DNA from: Stenocarpella maydis
Taxonomy: Eukaryota; Ascomycota; Sordariomycetes; Diaporthales; Diaporthaceae
Reading direction: 5' to 3'
NCBI GenBank assembly: GCA_002270565.1
Contig: NQMI01000031.1
Span: 135,216 to 199,215 of the forward strand
Length of the DNA: 64,000 nucleotides
The notes under the pieces are model-generated. The model was not told the origin of the DNA. It did not search any database and saw nothing but the letters and a program-made list of their open reading frames with translations. Both the position numbers and the translations under genes were made by a program. Positions 1-11,288 of the stretch are shown piece after piece (the stretch's first letter is position 1; each line of letters begins with the position of its first letter).

Positions 1-1036
1 AAGAAAGTAATTATAAAATATATAACTGTATAATATTAAAGCTATTACTACTTTCATACTTGACTTAATAATTCTATTAGTAATTACTTTAGTAAAAACC
101 TATTTATAATCAAGGTTAACCTATTAATTAGTATAACTTTACTATATATTATTATTAATTTACTTATACTTACTTACTACCCCTTATTATTATTTACTTA
201 TCTCCTACCTTACTAAAGCACTATCTCTTACTTTATTATCCTGTACTACTTTATATCTTAAGCTACCTATATATTATAATAGCAAGTACGTAAGGTAAAG
301 CAGCATGCTTATACCCTTAGCTTTAATGACTACATTAGCTACCTTAGTAGTTATCTTTATACTTAGCCTTATTAATATTTATAATATAATTAAAGATACT
401 TTACTTAAGGAGAATAATGCTAAAGAAACTCTTAATTTTATATTATAAGATATAGATTTATCTATCTTAAACTTATATAAATTCATATATATCAATACTT
501 AAATCTAATTATAATATTAAACTTATGTAAAATTATTTATATAAGAAAATTCTAGGAACTGTGATAAGAATTCTATTAAATAAATAAAGAAAATATTCAA
601 AGTATATAATTATAATATTATAAGTGCCTTTTATAAGATACTTAGACATAAGGGGTTTCATCTTTTTTAAAATAATAATACTAGAGTCTTTATAGCCCTA
701 CTTATAATAGTATTTATTATATATAGTTATAATACTTAATATTTGTTTTATTTTTCCTTAGCTATTATTAAGCTATATTAAGCTTTATAGGCTAATAATA
801 TTCTTTTAATATTAGCTTTATATGAAAAGTCATTAAAGCTATTATCTTTCTTTTTTATATAATATTTATATAATGATTTATTAATTTTAATAATCAGCTT
901 AATATATTATAAAAAATTATTAATTTAGTTTTATTTAGCTGATTTAGCTTTTATCTTATTCTTAAGTTTATTAAAAATATATAAATATAAATATTAATCA
1001 TATAGTTAGTTTATATATAAATATATTTAAATTTTA

Positions 1037-1039
<3 letters not shown>

Positions 1040-1075
<36 letters not shown>
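1040..1075. repeat. (ATT)n microsatellite
   Basis: About twelve uninterrupted ATT units lie inside the AT-rich block. Confidence 0.9.
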
Positions 1076-1076
<1 letters not shown>

Positions 1077-1320
1077 TAAAGTTTATATAAATTATTTAAA
1101 TAAAAGTAATTAAAATATAATAATTAAAGCCTATTAAAGCTATTTTTAAGTAAATATTTAGATTAATTATTAAAGAGCTATTTTAAGCTACACTATTTAG
1201 TAGTAATGATTATATGTTTATATAGTTTATTTCTTTAACCTAACTTAGTAGAAGTACTAGTTATACTTAGTAATCTAGTATCAGGGAGTGCTGGGAGTAA
1301 TTATTGCTTTAGTTGTGCTT

Positions 1321-1378
1321 TAGTATTAGAGTGCTGGGAGTGATTGTTGCTCTAATCACTCCAGCTTACCTAATACTG
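1321..1378. repeat. Imperfect hairpin
   Basis: The core CTGGGAGTGATT at 1334-1345 pairs with AATCACTCCAG at 1354-1364 around a short loop. The outer arms TAGTATTAG and CTAATACTG extend the pairing. A direct repeat of the left arm (GTGCTGGGAGT) occurs about 45 bp upstream. Its function is unknown; it may be the end of a degenerate repeat. Confidence 0.55.
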
Positions 1379-1947
1379 GGTTACGTGCTAAGCTGTGCCC
1401 ATTTATACTGCTTCCTCTTGTCCGCTAAGCTGGTCTAGTGGGTTCCTATCCCACTTATAACCAACTGCTGGTCGTATTTCTGTTAGGGTTGTGATATACT
1501 ATAATATTTTTATTACTAAACATAATAATTTCATTAGAAGAGTATAGTTATCCGGCTGCGGCTTTTTGCTCGCGCTCATTGGCCGTGTGATACGCTGTAG
1601 GATGAAGTGGTAAGGATCCCAGCGCTGCTCGGGTTAGGGGCATGTCACGACTTGACAGTTGTATTTTACGCTCGGCTAGTGAGTACACTCACCTCTCTTT
1701 TCATGGGGGTTAGCATCCAATTTCATTCAAAAAGAACTCCAGACGGGAGCCACCGCTTCTCAAAATGAATAAAGGAGGACCGAGATATCTGCCAAAAGCC
1801 GACGCTGCTAGCCCCTCCGGACGCCGTGCACCAGCCCTCGGGCTTATGTATAACTATCCCAATACAAGAACCTTCATTCCATGGTCCGCATAGAAGGGGC
1901 GAAGTGTAAAAAAAAAAAGGAGCAGTAACTAATAGACAAAGGAAATA

Positions 1948-4269
1948 TCAGGAGCTCTCGCCCTCTCTGTCTCCGCCGACCCCCTTGATCTTCTCCCAGG
2001 CCTCCCCAGCCTTTCCCGAAGTCCATTTCCAAGCCTTGCCGAACTCATCAGTAGCCCAGCCCCAGAAATCTTTGGCTGAGTCGCCGACGGAGCCTGCCAC
2101 GTCCTTCTCTTCTCCATCAGCGGAGCCCTCCGGCACGTCAACTCCAACGGGAGCGGACTCCTCGCCGGCGGCGACTGGATCGACTCCTAGCGTCTTTGAG
2201 GATGACGCTGAAGATACCGTCGGTGTCGAGGCTATCGTGGGCGCGATTGTGTAGCTGGTAACGGGGTCCGCGGGGACTTCAATTACTGCAACGTCATCAT
2301 GGACGCCGACCGGTTTCAGGGGCAGGCGTAAGGTGCCGTTGTTAGGCACGGGGTCGAGGCCCAGGGAATCGCAGAGAATATTGTACACCTCGATGTTCTG
2401 AAAGGGCTCGAGCTTGCTGCCAGGTGCATGGGGGAAAGCCGGACCTCGTGCGATGAAAATTGCCCGCATCAACGGATGCTCGTGATCATACCCGTGAAGG
2501 CCTTTCGGGCTGTAGTCAATGTTGTTCGCCTTCGCCTCCTCTATGTTGAACTCTTCTTTCGTCACGATCGCCCAGCCGGTCTTGGGTATGATCCATAAAG
2601 GCGCGATTCGCTCGTTTTGGGAGAAATGGTATCTTTCCGGCATGTTGACATCTCGAAGGTAGACATCGAAATTCGGGTTCGTCTTGGCCTTTTCGGCCAG
2701 ATCATGGTACAGTTCTTCCACATCAACCGAGCTCTTTGGCCGTAGACCAACAAGCGGCCAGCCGTCGATGTAGTCAATCTTGCTGAGATCGGTTAGGTCG
2801 TCCATCTGGATCATCCGGGACACGTCCGTGGTGGCCATGCCATGGTCAGACACGACAATCACGTTCACAATATCGGTCAGATTCCTCGCCTCCAGCCCGA
2901 GGAAAATGCCGTCCATCATGGTGTCCGCATTTTGAATAGTGGAGCGGATCTCCGTGCTGTTGGGCCCGAACCTGTGGCCGTCGCCGTCAACATCAGGGAC
3001 ATATGCTGCAATTAGCTGCGGCCGCATGTCGGCGGGGTCCAGGTCTGGGCTTTCCATTCCTGGCTTATCAAGAAACTCGAGGATTCTGTTGACCTTGTTG
3101 GACAGTGTCTCCTTGCCGTTGTACTTATCAATAAATGTAGGCTCAACGTCGCCAAGGTGCGCCTCGCTGCCCGGCCACATGTGAATAGCGCTACGCACGC
3201 CTTGCATCTCAGCAGTGACCCAGAAAGGTTCGCCATTCCACCATTTCGCTTGCATCGAAACATCGGTATCGGTGTAGAAGAAGTCCTCTTTGAGGTTCGG
3301 ATCCCAGAAGCTGTTACCGACAATGCCGTGCGACTCAGGGTAGAGTCCCGTAGCCAGGGTGAAGTGGTTCGGGAAGGTAACACTTGGGAAGGATGGGTTC
3401 ATGTAAGGTGGTGAAACGCCCTCGTGGACGAAAGCATTAAGTCTGGGCGTGAGATTCCGTTGGAGGAAATCCGCTCTGAAACCGTCCAAGCTGATGATGA
3501 TGGTTGTGGGCGCGAACAGGGCGGTGCCGTTGCTCACGAGGGCCTGCTGTTTGCCTAGTGGTCGGGGCTTGATAGACATTCTCCATGCAGCGATCGATAT
3601 AACTGCAAACGCGACTGCGATCAAGGCGTATACCACTGTCCACCTGCGGCAGTGCCTCTTCCTCTGTGACTTTGCGTCCGCCAGATGGAGGAGGCCCCGC
3701 CGGTCCAGCTCGTCACTGTCCTCGCGATCACTGCTGCCTGTGGAGCTGGTCTCCTTCATGTGGCCCTCCTCCATCTCGTGCATCAGCTCGCCATCCTCGC
3801 CGTTCTGTGCCTTCTCCAGCAGTCTCTCCTTCTTCTCCTTCCTCCTTTGGCGCCTTTGTCTTCTCGCCTCCCCCCGGAGGTCCTCAATGGACTCTTCTCC
3901 GATGACTGCCCTGTCGGCCGGGCTGCTGGATCGGCTCTTGTCGGTCCTCGTTTTTGAAAACAGGCGCATTGGCAGCGGCAGCGATAGGTTGGAGCCCCTG
4001 CGCTGGCCGGATCCGCTGCGTTCGCGCTGGCGCTCCTGGCGCCGGCGTGCCTCGATGACCAGCTGGTCCATCTCCTCCTCCTCCAGGAGGACTATGCGGT
4101 CGTGTGCTCGCAGCTCGCGGCTGTTCCTAGCTCTGGCCTGGCGCTCGTCATCCTCGGAGTCGCTCTCCTGGTCGCTGCGGATGGAGGAGGCATCGGGATC
4201 GTAGCTCTTGGCGGACAGCAGCGAGCTGTTTGGAGACTTGGGCCGCGCCAAGGGTTGAAGGAGTGGCAT
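1948..4269 (-). CDS. Type II membrane nucleotide pyrophosphatase/phosphodiesterase (NPP family)
   Basis: A single uninterrupted frame of 773 residues. Residues 1-205 form a highly charged, low-complexity cytosolic tail with many Ser/Asp/Glu/Arg. One membrane segment follows at about 211-229, so the catalytic domain should face the vacuole or cell exterior. The domain shows the alkaline-phosphatase-superfamily two-metal site: SLDGF (Asp262), the threonine nucleophile in SVTFPNH (Thr298), DVDGDGH (Asp428, His432), VSDHG (Asp475, His476) and a late HGYDHEH. This matches fungal NPP1/NPP2-type enzymes, which hydrolyse phosphodiester or pyrophosphate bonds of nucleotides. The C-terminal 90 residues are Ser/Glu/Lys-rich and end in Trp/Lys repeats. 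Family assignment is firm; substrate preference cannot be read from sequence. Confidence 0.93.
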   Translation of the reverse strand: MPLLQPLARPKSPNSSLLSAKSYDPDASSIRSDQESDSEDDERQARARNSRELRAHDRIVLLEEEEMDQLVIEARRRQERQRERSGSGQRRGSNLSLPLPMRLFSKTRTDKSRSSSPADRAVIGEESIEDLRGEARRQRRQRRKEKKERLLEKAQNGEDGELMHEMEEGHMKETSSTGSSDREDSDELDRRGLLHLADAKSQRKRHCRRWTVVYALIAVAFAVISIAAWRMSIKPRPLGKQQALVSNGTALFAPTTIIISLDGFRADFLQRNLTPRLNAFVHEGVSPPYMNPSFPSVTFPNHFTLATGLYPESHGIVGNSFWDPNLKEDFFYTDTDVSMQAKWWNGEPFWVTAEMQGVRSAIHMWPGSEAHLGDVEPTFIDKYNGKETLSNKVNRILEFLDKPGMESPDLDPADMRPQLIAAYVPDVDGDGHRFGPNSTEIRSTIQNADTMMDGIFLGLEARNLTDIVNVIVVSDHGMATTDVSRMIQMDDLTDLSKIDYIDGWPLVGLRPKSSVDVEELYHDLAEKAKTNPNFDVYLRDVNMPERYHFSQNERIAPLWIIPKTGWAIVTKEEFNIEEAKANNIDYSPKGLHGYDHEHPLMRAIFIARGPAFPHAPGSKLEPFQNIEVYNILCDSLGLDPVPNNGTLRLPLKPVGVHDDVAVIEVPADPVTSYTIAPTIASTPTVSSASSSKTLGVDPVAAGEESAPVGVDVPEGSADGEEKDVAGSVGDSAKDFWGWATDEFGKAWKWTSGKAGEAWEKIKGVGGDREGESS

Positions 4270-5482
4270 GTTTGGGCGTATGTGTTGTGCGTGGCTGCTG
4301 CCAGCAATTGTGCAAAAGAAGGACTCAGAAGATTGAAAGGCTCATTGGGATTGGCATGTCGTTGCGACAAGCTTCTGGGGTTGGTTGGTCATAGATGTCG
4401 AGGATGATTTGCCCCCTTTCCCCGAATCTTCAGACACGGGCTGAGGTCGCATTGCAGAAGGTCTGACGGTGGGTCTGCGGGACCTACACAACTCCAGGGA
4501 TGGATCTTGGCGTTTGATGTGGCAGCTGCGCGCGCGGAAACGCCAGGGGTCGCATGTCGCTGCCCCCAAGTAGACTACATACAACCACACTAGAGCGCAC
4601 TAGGCGCCCAGGCTTGTGTGCACTGGCTCGAAACAATCACGCTGATGTCCTGCATCAACATTGCCCTTGTGTGACCCCACCCATCAAAATATAATGCGCA
4701 GGTGCAGCAGCTGCAGCCGGGCGAACCTTGTACTGTCATTGTTCATTACTCGGCTTGACGAGACCAACTCACTCGCTTCGTCATCATCCTACGCCATGTC
4801 GCCGCATCTCTCGGGTTGGTTGATTCAAGGGTCCCGCGTGGCGATATCAGCGCTGGAAATCTTCCGAGCTCAATCTCTTGACCCCAGTGCATATCAACAC
4901 GAAATGGAGACGAGGTCCCCATCGTACCCACCTGTCAACCCTCCAGTCCCATGTCAGTCTGTGTCGGGCCCGCCTGTGGGTCAGGAACTTCTCGGGGCTC
5001 AAACTACACTGCCGAGTGTCGTCTGGTCGGCAGTCAGCAGCCTCGATGCAGGCGTCTATCTGCCTGCTCAAGCCGCGCTACGGTGGAGAGAGGAATCATC
5101 TGGGCCGGAATTCCACCATTGAACCGCAGGTGCAGACACGACTTATCCATGTGCGAGCAACAAGTCTCGAACCGGATGACATGGGACGCCCTCTATGGTT
5201 GCAGACCTCGGCGTGGCTGCCAGCTAGATGCGGGCTTACCTCTCCCGGCTGCAACACGGCTGAGGCCCGGACCCAGCGTCTTGCAAATACCTCGAGTTGC
5301 ACAAGATGGAATATTGATCCCTTGGCGCTTCTTCAGTTCTGATGTCTCTCAGCCGGGCTGATGACCCGACTGCGTGCTTGCCACGTCCAACTTGCTATTG
5401 ATGGGGGGTGTTGCTGCATGTCCTGGTTGCAGGATTCCTCTTCCGTTTCTTCCGTGCTGAGAAGCGCTCACCATGATCAATT
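4270..5482. other. Intergenic region
   Basis: GC composition is normal. Short open frames on both strands (for example 4661-5122) have no recognisable domain and no convincing splice pattern. It should hold the promoter of the leftward phosphodiesterase gene and of the rightward DUF7708 gene. No RNA gene or repeat seen. Confidence 0.5.
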
Positions 5483-7961
5483 TTGCCTTTATCGCTCGCG
5501 CTTCATCTGAAGGTCGAGCACTCGTTCGAGATGGTTTCTAGTCCCTGGGCAGAGTCTTCCCGGCCGCCTGACCGTCGGCCCTTCACTCATGCTGAATCCC
5601 TCCCATCCACACTGTCCTCGAGATCGAACAGCTGGGCTGCAAGAGATGAAGTCGTTCGCCGATTCTCAGACACGGCGCCGAAGCCAGACAAGGAGAAGAC
5701 AGACAAGAATATCAGGTGCGCGAGCCACTCTGTCGTAGCCCGCACAGGGCAGCTTCTAACTTGAGCCCGTAGACATGCTGTCGATGCCTACCACGAGGCA
5801 ATTATGCAGCTGAAGCACGTCCTCAAGACCGATGATCTCGATGATATCCTCTCACCTTCCTCGACAGTCACAGAATTACACAAGGTGGCCATCGGGATTC
5901 AAAAGGCACAGACAAATGTCCTCGAGCAACGCCAAATCGCTAGATTTATCGAAACGCTTAACCTCTACTCCGGGGTCTTTGACGTGCTTTCACAATGCGC
6001 TTTCGGGTATATGACACTGATCTGGGGCAGCCTGAAATTTGTCCTTCTCATGGCAAAGAGCCACCACGATACCTTGCTCAAATTCACAGACGTTATGAGC
6101 CAGATCGGCATAAACTTACCCCGGATTGAGTTGTATAGACAGATATTCCCGACGACGCGGATACTGCAGTTTGTATCTCAGCTGTATGCGGCTATCGTCG
6201 AGTTCCTGCAGGAATTCATCGTCTACCTCAAGCAAAAGAACTACCGCAAGTTCTTCGGTAACATCACCAGGCCCTTTGATCTACAATTCGGCCGCCTCGT
6301 GGGGCGGATCCAGTCCCTCGAGCAGACCATCGACAAAGACGCATACGCCAGCGCCATCCTTCTGCAGTTCACCCAGAGCCAGAGCATGGCAAGGCACCGC
6401 GTCGACCTGTCGATCCGCCGTACACACAACGAGGGATGCCTGTCCGACGTCCCCGACATCGCGGTGTCGCCGTACCTCCTCGACATGAAGCGCGCACTCT
6501 TCCACGGCTTCGAGATCGAGGCGTCCTACCACGAGGAGCTGGCCGCGACCTTCAAGATCACCTCCTCGCCCGCCTGGGCGCGCTGGCTCTCCATCGAGCA
6601 GCAGTACGTCCCCAGCAAGTTCTCACACCGGACCAACCTGGTCCAGGCAGAGTGCGACGCCCCCGACGCCGCAACGTGCCTGCAGTGGGTCACACAGGTG
6701 CGCGCAGAATCGCCGCACATCGTGTCTGTGTTCCTGCTGTGGGCCCGCGGCATGACCGCGCAGAGCGCAGTCGCATCCATCGTGTTCCAGATGGTCCAGC
6801 AGCGGCCTGCGGTCTTGCAGCGGGCCGGGCTGAGCTTGAAGTCCTTCTCTGCGGCCAACGCGTCGCTGCCTAAGCTGTGGGAGCTGTTCCTCATCCTCGT
6901 GCAGAGCCTGGGCGGGCTCATGGTGTATATTTCCATCGGTAGTGTTGGGCAAGAGGAGTTTGGCATCGTGGCTTGGTTCGTTGAACTGTGCCAGAAATGG
7001 TCTGGCCCGCCATTGAACGTGGTGATCATCCACCCATTCGATGAGAAATTCGTCCACGTCGAAGACTGCATAGACCTAGACGAGTGAGTACCCTTCTTCT
7101 ACTGCCATGGTTGCCTGACTTTTGTACCTCGGTGTGTTCAGAATGTGTCATTTTGGGACCTGTAAGCGTTGGCTAACAGGTGCTAGCAAATATGGCGTGC
7201 ACCCTTCCCTCACCACAAGCGATGCGCTATACCACGTGATCCTCTTAGAACTAGAGGTCCAAGAATCCCTTAGCGAGACGGTGCAGTTGGTCCTGTGGGA
7301 GGCCCTGTGGCGCGAGGTCCGCTACGCCGTGATCGGCATCGCCGTTACCCAGACAGTAGAAGAGATCACCAGATGCGCGAGGGAGCTAGCCGAGGAGCGG
7401 CGCTGCGGCGAGGGAGTGGCGGGCCTCTGGGTGTCGACGGTGGCGAAGTGGACCAAGGACAACAGGGCATTCCACATCATGAGGGAGCAGATCCAGCGGC
7501 ACCTGAACATCGTGGATATTCACCTCCCGCATCCCGTCAGGACGAGGCTGGAGAGGATGGCCAGCGCCGCGACCGCCGCGCGGCTCAGCACCAGGGAGAG
7601 GAAGCGGCTGACCAAGGAGCTGCGGGAGGGGGTGCCGAAGCCGCTGGACGATGAGGAGAGGGATGCCATCTGGGAGAGGATCCAGGATGCTATCAAGCCC
7701 GCTACTATGAGCACGCATAATACCGCGATCAAACCCCTGGTGCAGGGTGTATTTGATGCCTATTTGGAGGATCCTCCGGAGCGGGAAAGCGATGCGAGGC
7801 GCTGTGTCAAGGATCTGATGAGGGGGGTATTTGGCTGGAATAAGACGTGGAAGGCCAGATTCTTGGCTGAGCAGGGCCCGATCCTCGAGGGCATGGTTGC
7901 AGCAATAGATAAGGGGTTTGGGGATGTTCTCGATGCGATGATATCCGAGATTGGGACTTAG
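5483..7961 (+). CDS. DUF7708-domain STAND-like protein with degenerate NTPase region
   Basis: Three exons, 5483-5715, 5773-7083 and 7187-7961, give 772 residues. Both introns keep frame (phase 2); the second has GTGAGT at its 5' end and a GCTAAC branch site. An alternative start is Met17 (5531). Residues about 145-240 match DUF7708, the N-terminal module of many fungal STAND/NACHT proteins (CAFGYMTLIWGSLKF, LPRIELYRQIFP, LYAAIVEFL). The following ~200 residues resemble the core of a fungal NACHT domain (VSVFLLWARGM, ASIVFQMVQQ, LPKLWELFLILVQSLGG, VVIIHPF), but no GxxxxGK[ST] Walker A is present. The usual IDALDE-like Walker B position reads YISIGSVGQE. The C-terminal third is helical and unrecognised, with no ankyrin or WD repeats. 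It may be a pseudo-NTPase member of the fungal NLR-like class. The family call is solid for the N-terminus; the rest is inference. Confidence 0.8.
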
Positions 7962-8124
7962 GCATTGCTCTCATTTATGTTTGGTCCTGGAAGCGAGGCG
8001 CAGGTAATGAGTTTATATATGTATCCAGAACTCGTGATTCAGAACCATCGCACCAGTGTTCCCTCTGATCTATGGTAATCAAAACGCCCCGCCATACCCA
8101 GACACTACCAAGTCCTCCAAACGA

Positions 8125-9264
8125 TCAGCACCATGCGTAGTAGTAATTCTCTTCGAAAACCGTGTTCTCCGTGCTTCTCCCCCCCTTCCACCTGAGGCTC
8201 GGGATAGAGGTCTCGTACCTCTCATCAAAGATTACATCGGCGTCATCCTCGTGATAATTATGGAAGCCCTTGATCCCCCGAGTCACAGTCGGGTCTGGGT
8301 TCCAGATCAAGACCTTCCGCAGGCCCCACTCGGTCGCCTCAGCAGCTGCCGCCCGCAGCAGCTCCAGGATATCGACGATCTTGTTCTCCTCCATGATCTT
8401 GACGCGCGTCTCCGGGTCGTGGTCCAGCGTGACGATCCGCATGATCTTCAGCTTGCCCTCGCGCCAGTCGTGATCCCAGTAAACCCAGGACTTGCCGCTG
8501 AGTGTGATGGCGCCCCGGCGCTCAATCTCGCGCTTGTGGAGGACACCGGCCATGAACTGCTCCCGAGCAAGCTGCCATGAGATCTGCGGGTAGCTAGGCG
8601 AGAAGGCGACGTGCGTCTTCTTGTGGTCAGCGGCGAGTGCTTGGAACTTGGCCTTGACTGCAGCCACGTCCCTGTCACACAGCGGCTCCAGCTCGTCCAG
8701 GGTGAGATATCTCGTCGCCGGGTGCTCTGGGAGCTTGAAATCCTCTGATTCCAGGTAGATGGTCGCCTGGTCTGAGGGAAAGACGCTCCACCCGAGGCTG
8801 GCGTAGTAGATTTTGCCGACGTCGCTATACAGCGCACTGCACTCACTGTCGGCGTCCATGTGCTCCTGAAGCCTTTTCATCATATACGCAGCCATCCCGA
8901 GCCTCCTGTACTTGGGGTTTGTGTAGACACTAGCAATGGCATAAGCCTTTGCTTCCACGAAGCCTTCATTGATGCCCGTGCCGCGTCCGGCAATAAAGAC
9001 AGTCTTTTCGACAGACTCGCACGACGCGACGATGTGAGTAGGGTCATCCTTGTGGGATAGGACCCAGTAGGTGCAACGCCCGTCCTTGGACAGCGCCTGC
9101 TGTGACAAGTGTATCTCCCGGGCTACGTAGTCGTCAATGCTCATAGGCTCAGCCCAGGCCTGACCGTTGAGACGCCATGCGAGCTTCTGGATCTCCCCGT
9201 CGGCCTTGGTGAAGACGACATCCTCAGTGCTGATGTTTTGGTCATCAAGGAAAGGGTCGCCCAT
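8125..9264 (-). CDS. LYC1: LYC1-type GNAT acetyltransferase
   Basis: An intronless 379-residue protein. The N-terminal half is a GNAT fold: the beta4/alpha3 segment AIASVYTNPKYRRLGMAAYM (about 110-128) carries the acetyl-CoA pyrophosphate-binding RRLGMA loop (120-125). The C-terminal half matches the LYC1 C-terminal domain (for example ISWQLAREQFMAG and SWVYWDHDWREGKLKI). LYC1 of Yarrowia lipolytica is an L-lysine N6-acetyltransferase in lysine catabolism; many fungi carry several paralogues of unproved substrate. It is convergent with the DUF7708 gene, with only 163 bp between the stop codons. There is no targeting signal, so a cytosolic location is expected. Confidence 0.87.
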   Translation of the reverse strand: MGDPFLDDQNISTEDVVFTKADGEIQKLAWRLNGQAWAEPMSIDDYVAREIHLSQQALSKDGRCTYWVLSHKDDPTHIVASCESVEKTVFIAGRGTGINEGFVEAKAYAIASVYTNPKYRRLGMAAYMMKRLQEHMDADSECSALYSDVGKIYYASLGWSVFPSDQATIYLESEDFKLPEHPATRYLTLDELEPLCDRDVAAVKAKFQALAADHKKTHVAFSPSYPQISWQLAREQFMAGVLHKREIERRGAITLSGKSWVYWDHDWREGKLKIMRIVTLDHDPETRVKIMEENKIVDILELLRAAAAEATEWGLRKVLIWNPDPTVTRGIKGFHNYHEDDADVIFDERYETSIPSLRWKGGRSTENTVFEENYYYAWC

Positions 9265-10761
9265 GTTGGTGGAAGGAGGCGTATGATTTCTTGCTGATAA
9301 GTGACGAGGTTGGCTAAAGAGGGGTTTGATAAAGGCACCGGTTGCTTGCTGGTGGTGCGCACCTTAGCTAGCCCCTTTATAGGCAGGTGGAAAAGGTTCA
9401 ACACAGACCCTGCGTGTAAGCCGGGATTTGTGGGTTATCAGATGTCGTCGCTGAAATGTTGCGGAAATTTCGCGAGCAGAATTATCGAGGAATTACCATG
9501 GGAGACGTGAGAGGACCCTTGAGGGGGAAAGCCGTGTTACCCGCAGATTGACCGGCTGGGCAGACTTCAGCCAGCCTCTCTGGTTCGCACAGCAGGACAG
9601 CGTCCCGAGGACCGTTAATTGGGCTGGGCTGTGCTGCCCTGAGATTCTGGGATTAACATTAGGCCTTGGTTGGGATTGAGTGCTGCAGCCACCCCAACAC
9701 CAGCCGCTGGAGAGCTTCCCGTGTCTAAGTGGTGCAGGATTCGGCAAGCATCACCAGACTCTTGAGGGCAGCGTGGCAAGATGCTCACTTTATGCACTGA
9801 TCATCGCCCATCTGGAGACGGTCCTCTTGCTTTTCAGCACGTGCTTGGGCAAGGAACGCTGAGAGGTGAGAGCACCTTGCAGGGGCAAGGCGCGCCGCAC
9901 GCCAGACGGCGCTCTGTAGGCAGGCGGCTTAAAGTTAAAACAGCACAGTGATACCTACCGAATGACTGACTGGAACGACTTTCCGCTGCGAGACCTTCCA
10001 AGTCGCAGATTGTGGGACTCCTGTTGGGTTTCTGGGGATGGGACCGGTCCCGCACAGAGGCGGATCCTCTTGTAGCACAGTAGCCATCAATTCAAAGACG
10101 AAACTTAGGACCACATGCATGACTTTAGCGAGGGAATTCAGGATCTGGATAGTGGATGACGTCCCATACCGGTTGACCTGGGTATCACCTCATACGTTGC
10201 GGCACATCTCTCCGTATAAGAAACGCCTGCAACCGGAAAAAGTCAAATTTGCAATTCTGATTGGTCTACACAGCAAAACATTGAAGTTTCAATGAAAACA
10301 ATTCAAGATGGAAAAAAAAGTGGTCAAGGTATCGGGGTAGGAGGCCTTGGTTGATGCAAGGCAACAAACTTCATTTACACGGCGATTGGGGGCGTGTCGG
10401 CTGCCCAAGGCTCAGGCACCCTGTTCGGTTGCTGCACTGCAGGCAAGCTTGTAAGCTGCAGGCCAAAGCCAGCCGGCGCCAGTTCTGAGTCGGAAGGAGC
10501 GAAAACTTTTCGCCGTCGTGCACGGACCAAGCCAGCACAAATCGCGCCGGGCGCCTCGCAAAATCAACCCACCCATTACTGCTACCAGCGGATCGCCAAC
10601 GCCGACAGGGTAATTTTGATAACGACCAACTCACTCACAACCTCCAGCACTCGACATCAGTACGTGAACATTGCTCTCTCTTCTTCCTCTGTACCGACGG
10701 GGCCCAAGCCGAACCCTCCTTCTAATCAGTAGACCTCCCCGCACGCAGAACTTCGTCGAAA
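9265..10761. other. Intergenic region, divergent promoters
   Basis: It separates the leftward LYC1-like gene from the rightward eL14 gene. Open frames here are short, overlapping on both strands, and show no domain. The last ~150 bp (CT-rich stretches CACTCACAACCTCC and TCTCTCTTCTTCCTCT) look like a fungal ribosomal-protein promoter and leader. Nothing else is seen. Confidence 0.5.
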
Positions 10762-11288
10762 ATGGGTGACGCGACCATCTCTGCTCCCAAGTGGCGCCTC
10801 GTTGAGGTTGGCCGTGTCGTCCTGATCCAGGAGGGCCCCTCGGCCGGCCGCCTGGCCACCATCGTCGAGATCATCGACCACAAGCGCGTACGTTGACGCC
10901 CCTGCGCCTGAGACAAAGACACTGGGATTCGCAAGGAGGATGTTTTGATGTTGACATTTGGATGATATCACAGGCCCTGGTTGACGGTCCCGCGTCCGAT
11001 GCCGCCCTCGCTGTTCCCCGACAAGCCGTTTCCTTCTCCAACGTCCTGCTCTCCGACCTCGTGGTTCCCAACCTGCCCCGGGGCGCCCGGACGCCAACCG
11101 TCAAGAAGTTCTGGGAGAAGGCCGAGATCGACAGCAAGTGGAAGGCGTCCAACTGGGCCAAGACTAAGGCCCAGCAGTCCAAGCGATCGGCCCTGACCGA
11201 CTTTGACCGCTTCAAGGTCCTGCGTCTCAAGAAGCAGCGACGATTCGAGGAGCGCAAGGCCGTCGCCAAGGTCAAGGCCTCGGCATAA
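10762..11288 (+). CDS. RPL14: 60S ribosomal protein L14 (eL14)
   Basis: Two exons, 10762-10887 and 10974-11288, encode 146 residues, the usual length for fungal eL14. The intron (86 nt, phase 0) has a GTACGT donor and a TCACAG acceptor. Recognisable blocks are the N-terminal KOW-like strand [20 protein letters not shown], the middle [19 protein letters not shown] and the basic C-terminal tail [15 protein letters not shown]. It is a structural protein of the large cytosolic ribosomal subunit. A constitutive, growth-regulated promoter is expected but not shown. High confidence. Confidence 0.97.

Larger units (their letters stand above)
1..1520. other. AT-rich, gene-free relict DNA
   Basis: This stretch is extremely AT-rich and broken by stop codons in all frames. 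It shows the TA-rich texture of the RIP-decayed repeats further right, but I could not recognise a transposon protein in it. The boundary to normal base composition lies at about 1,540. It is probably the edge of another transposon graveyard that extends left of the window. Confidence 0.6.

Noticed and set aside
3449..4204. 251-codon plus-strand frame antisense to the phosphodiesterase
   Set aside because: Shadow of a low-complexity, charged coding region; its Ser/Arg/Leu runs have no domain.
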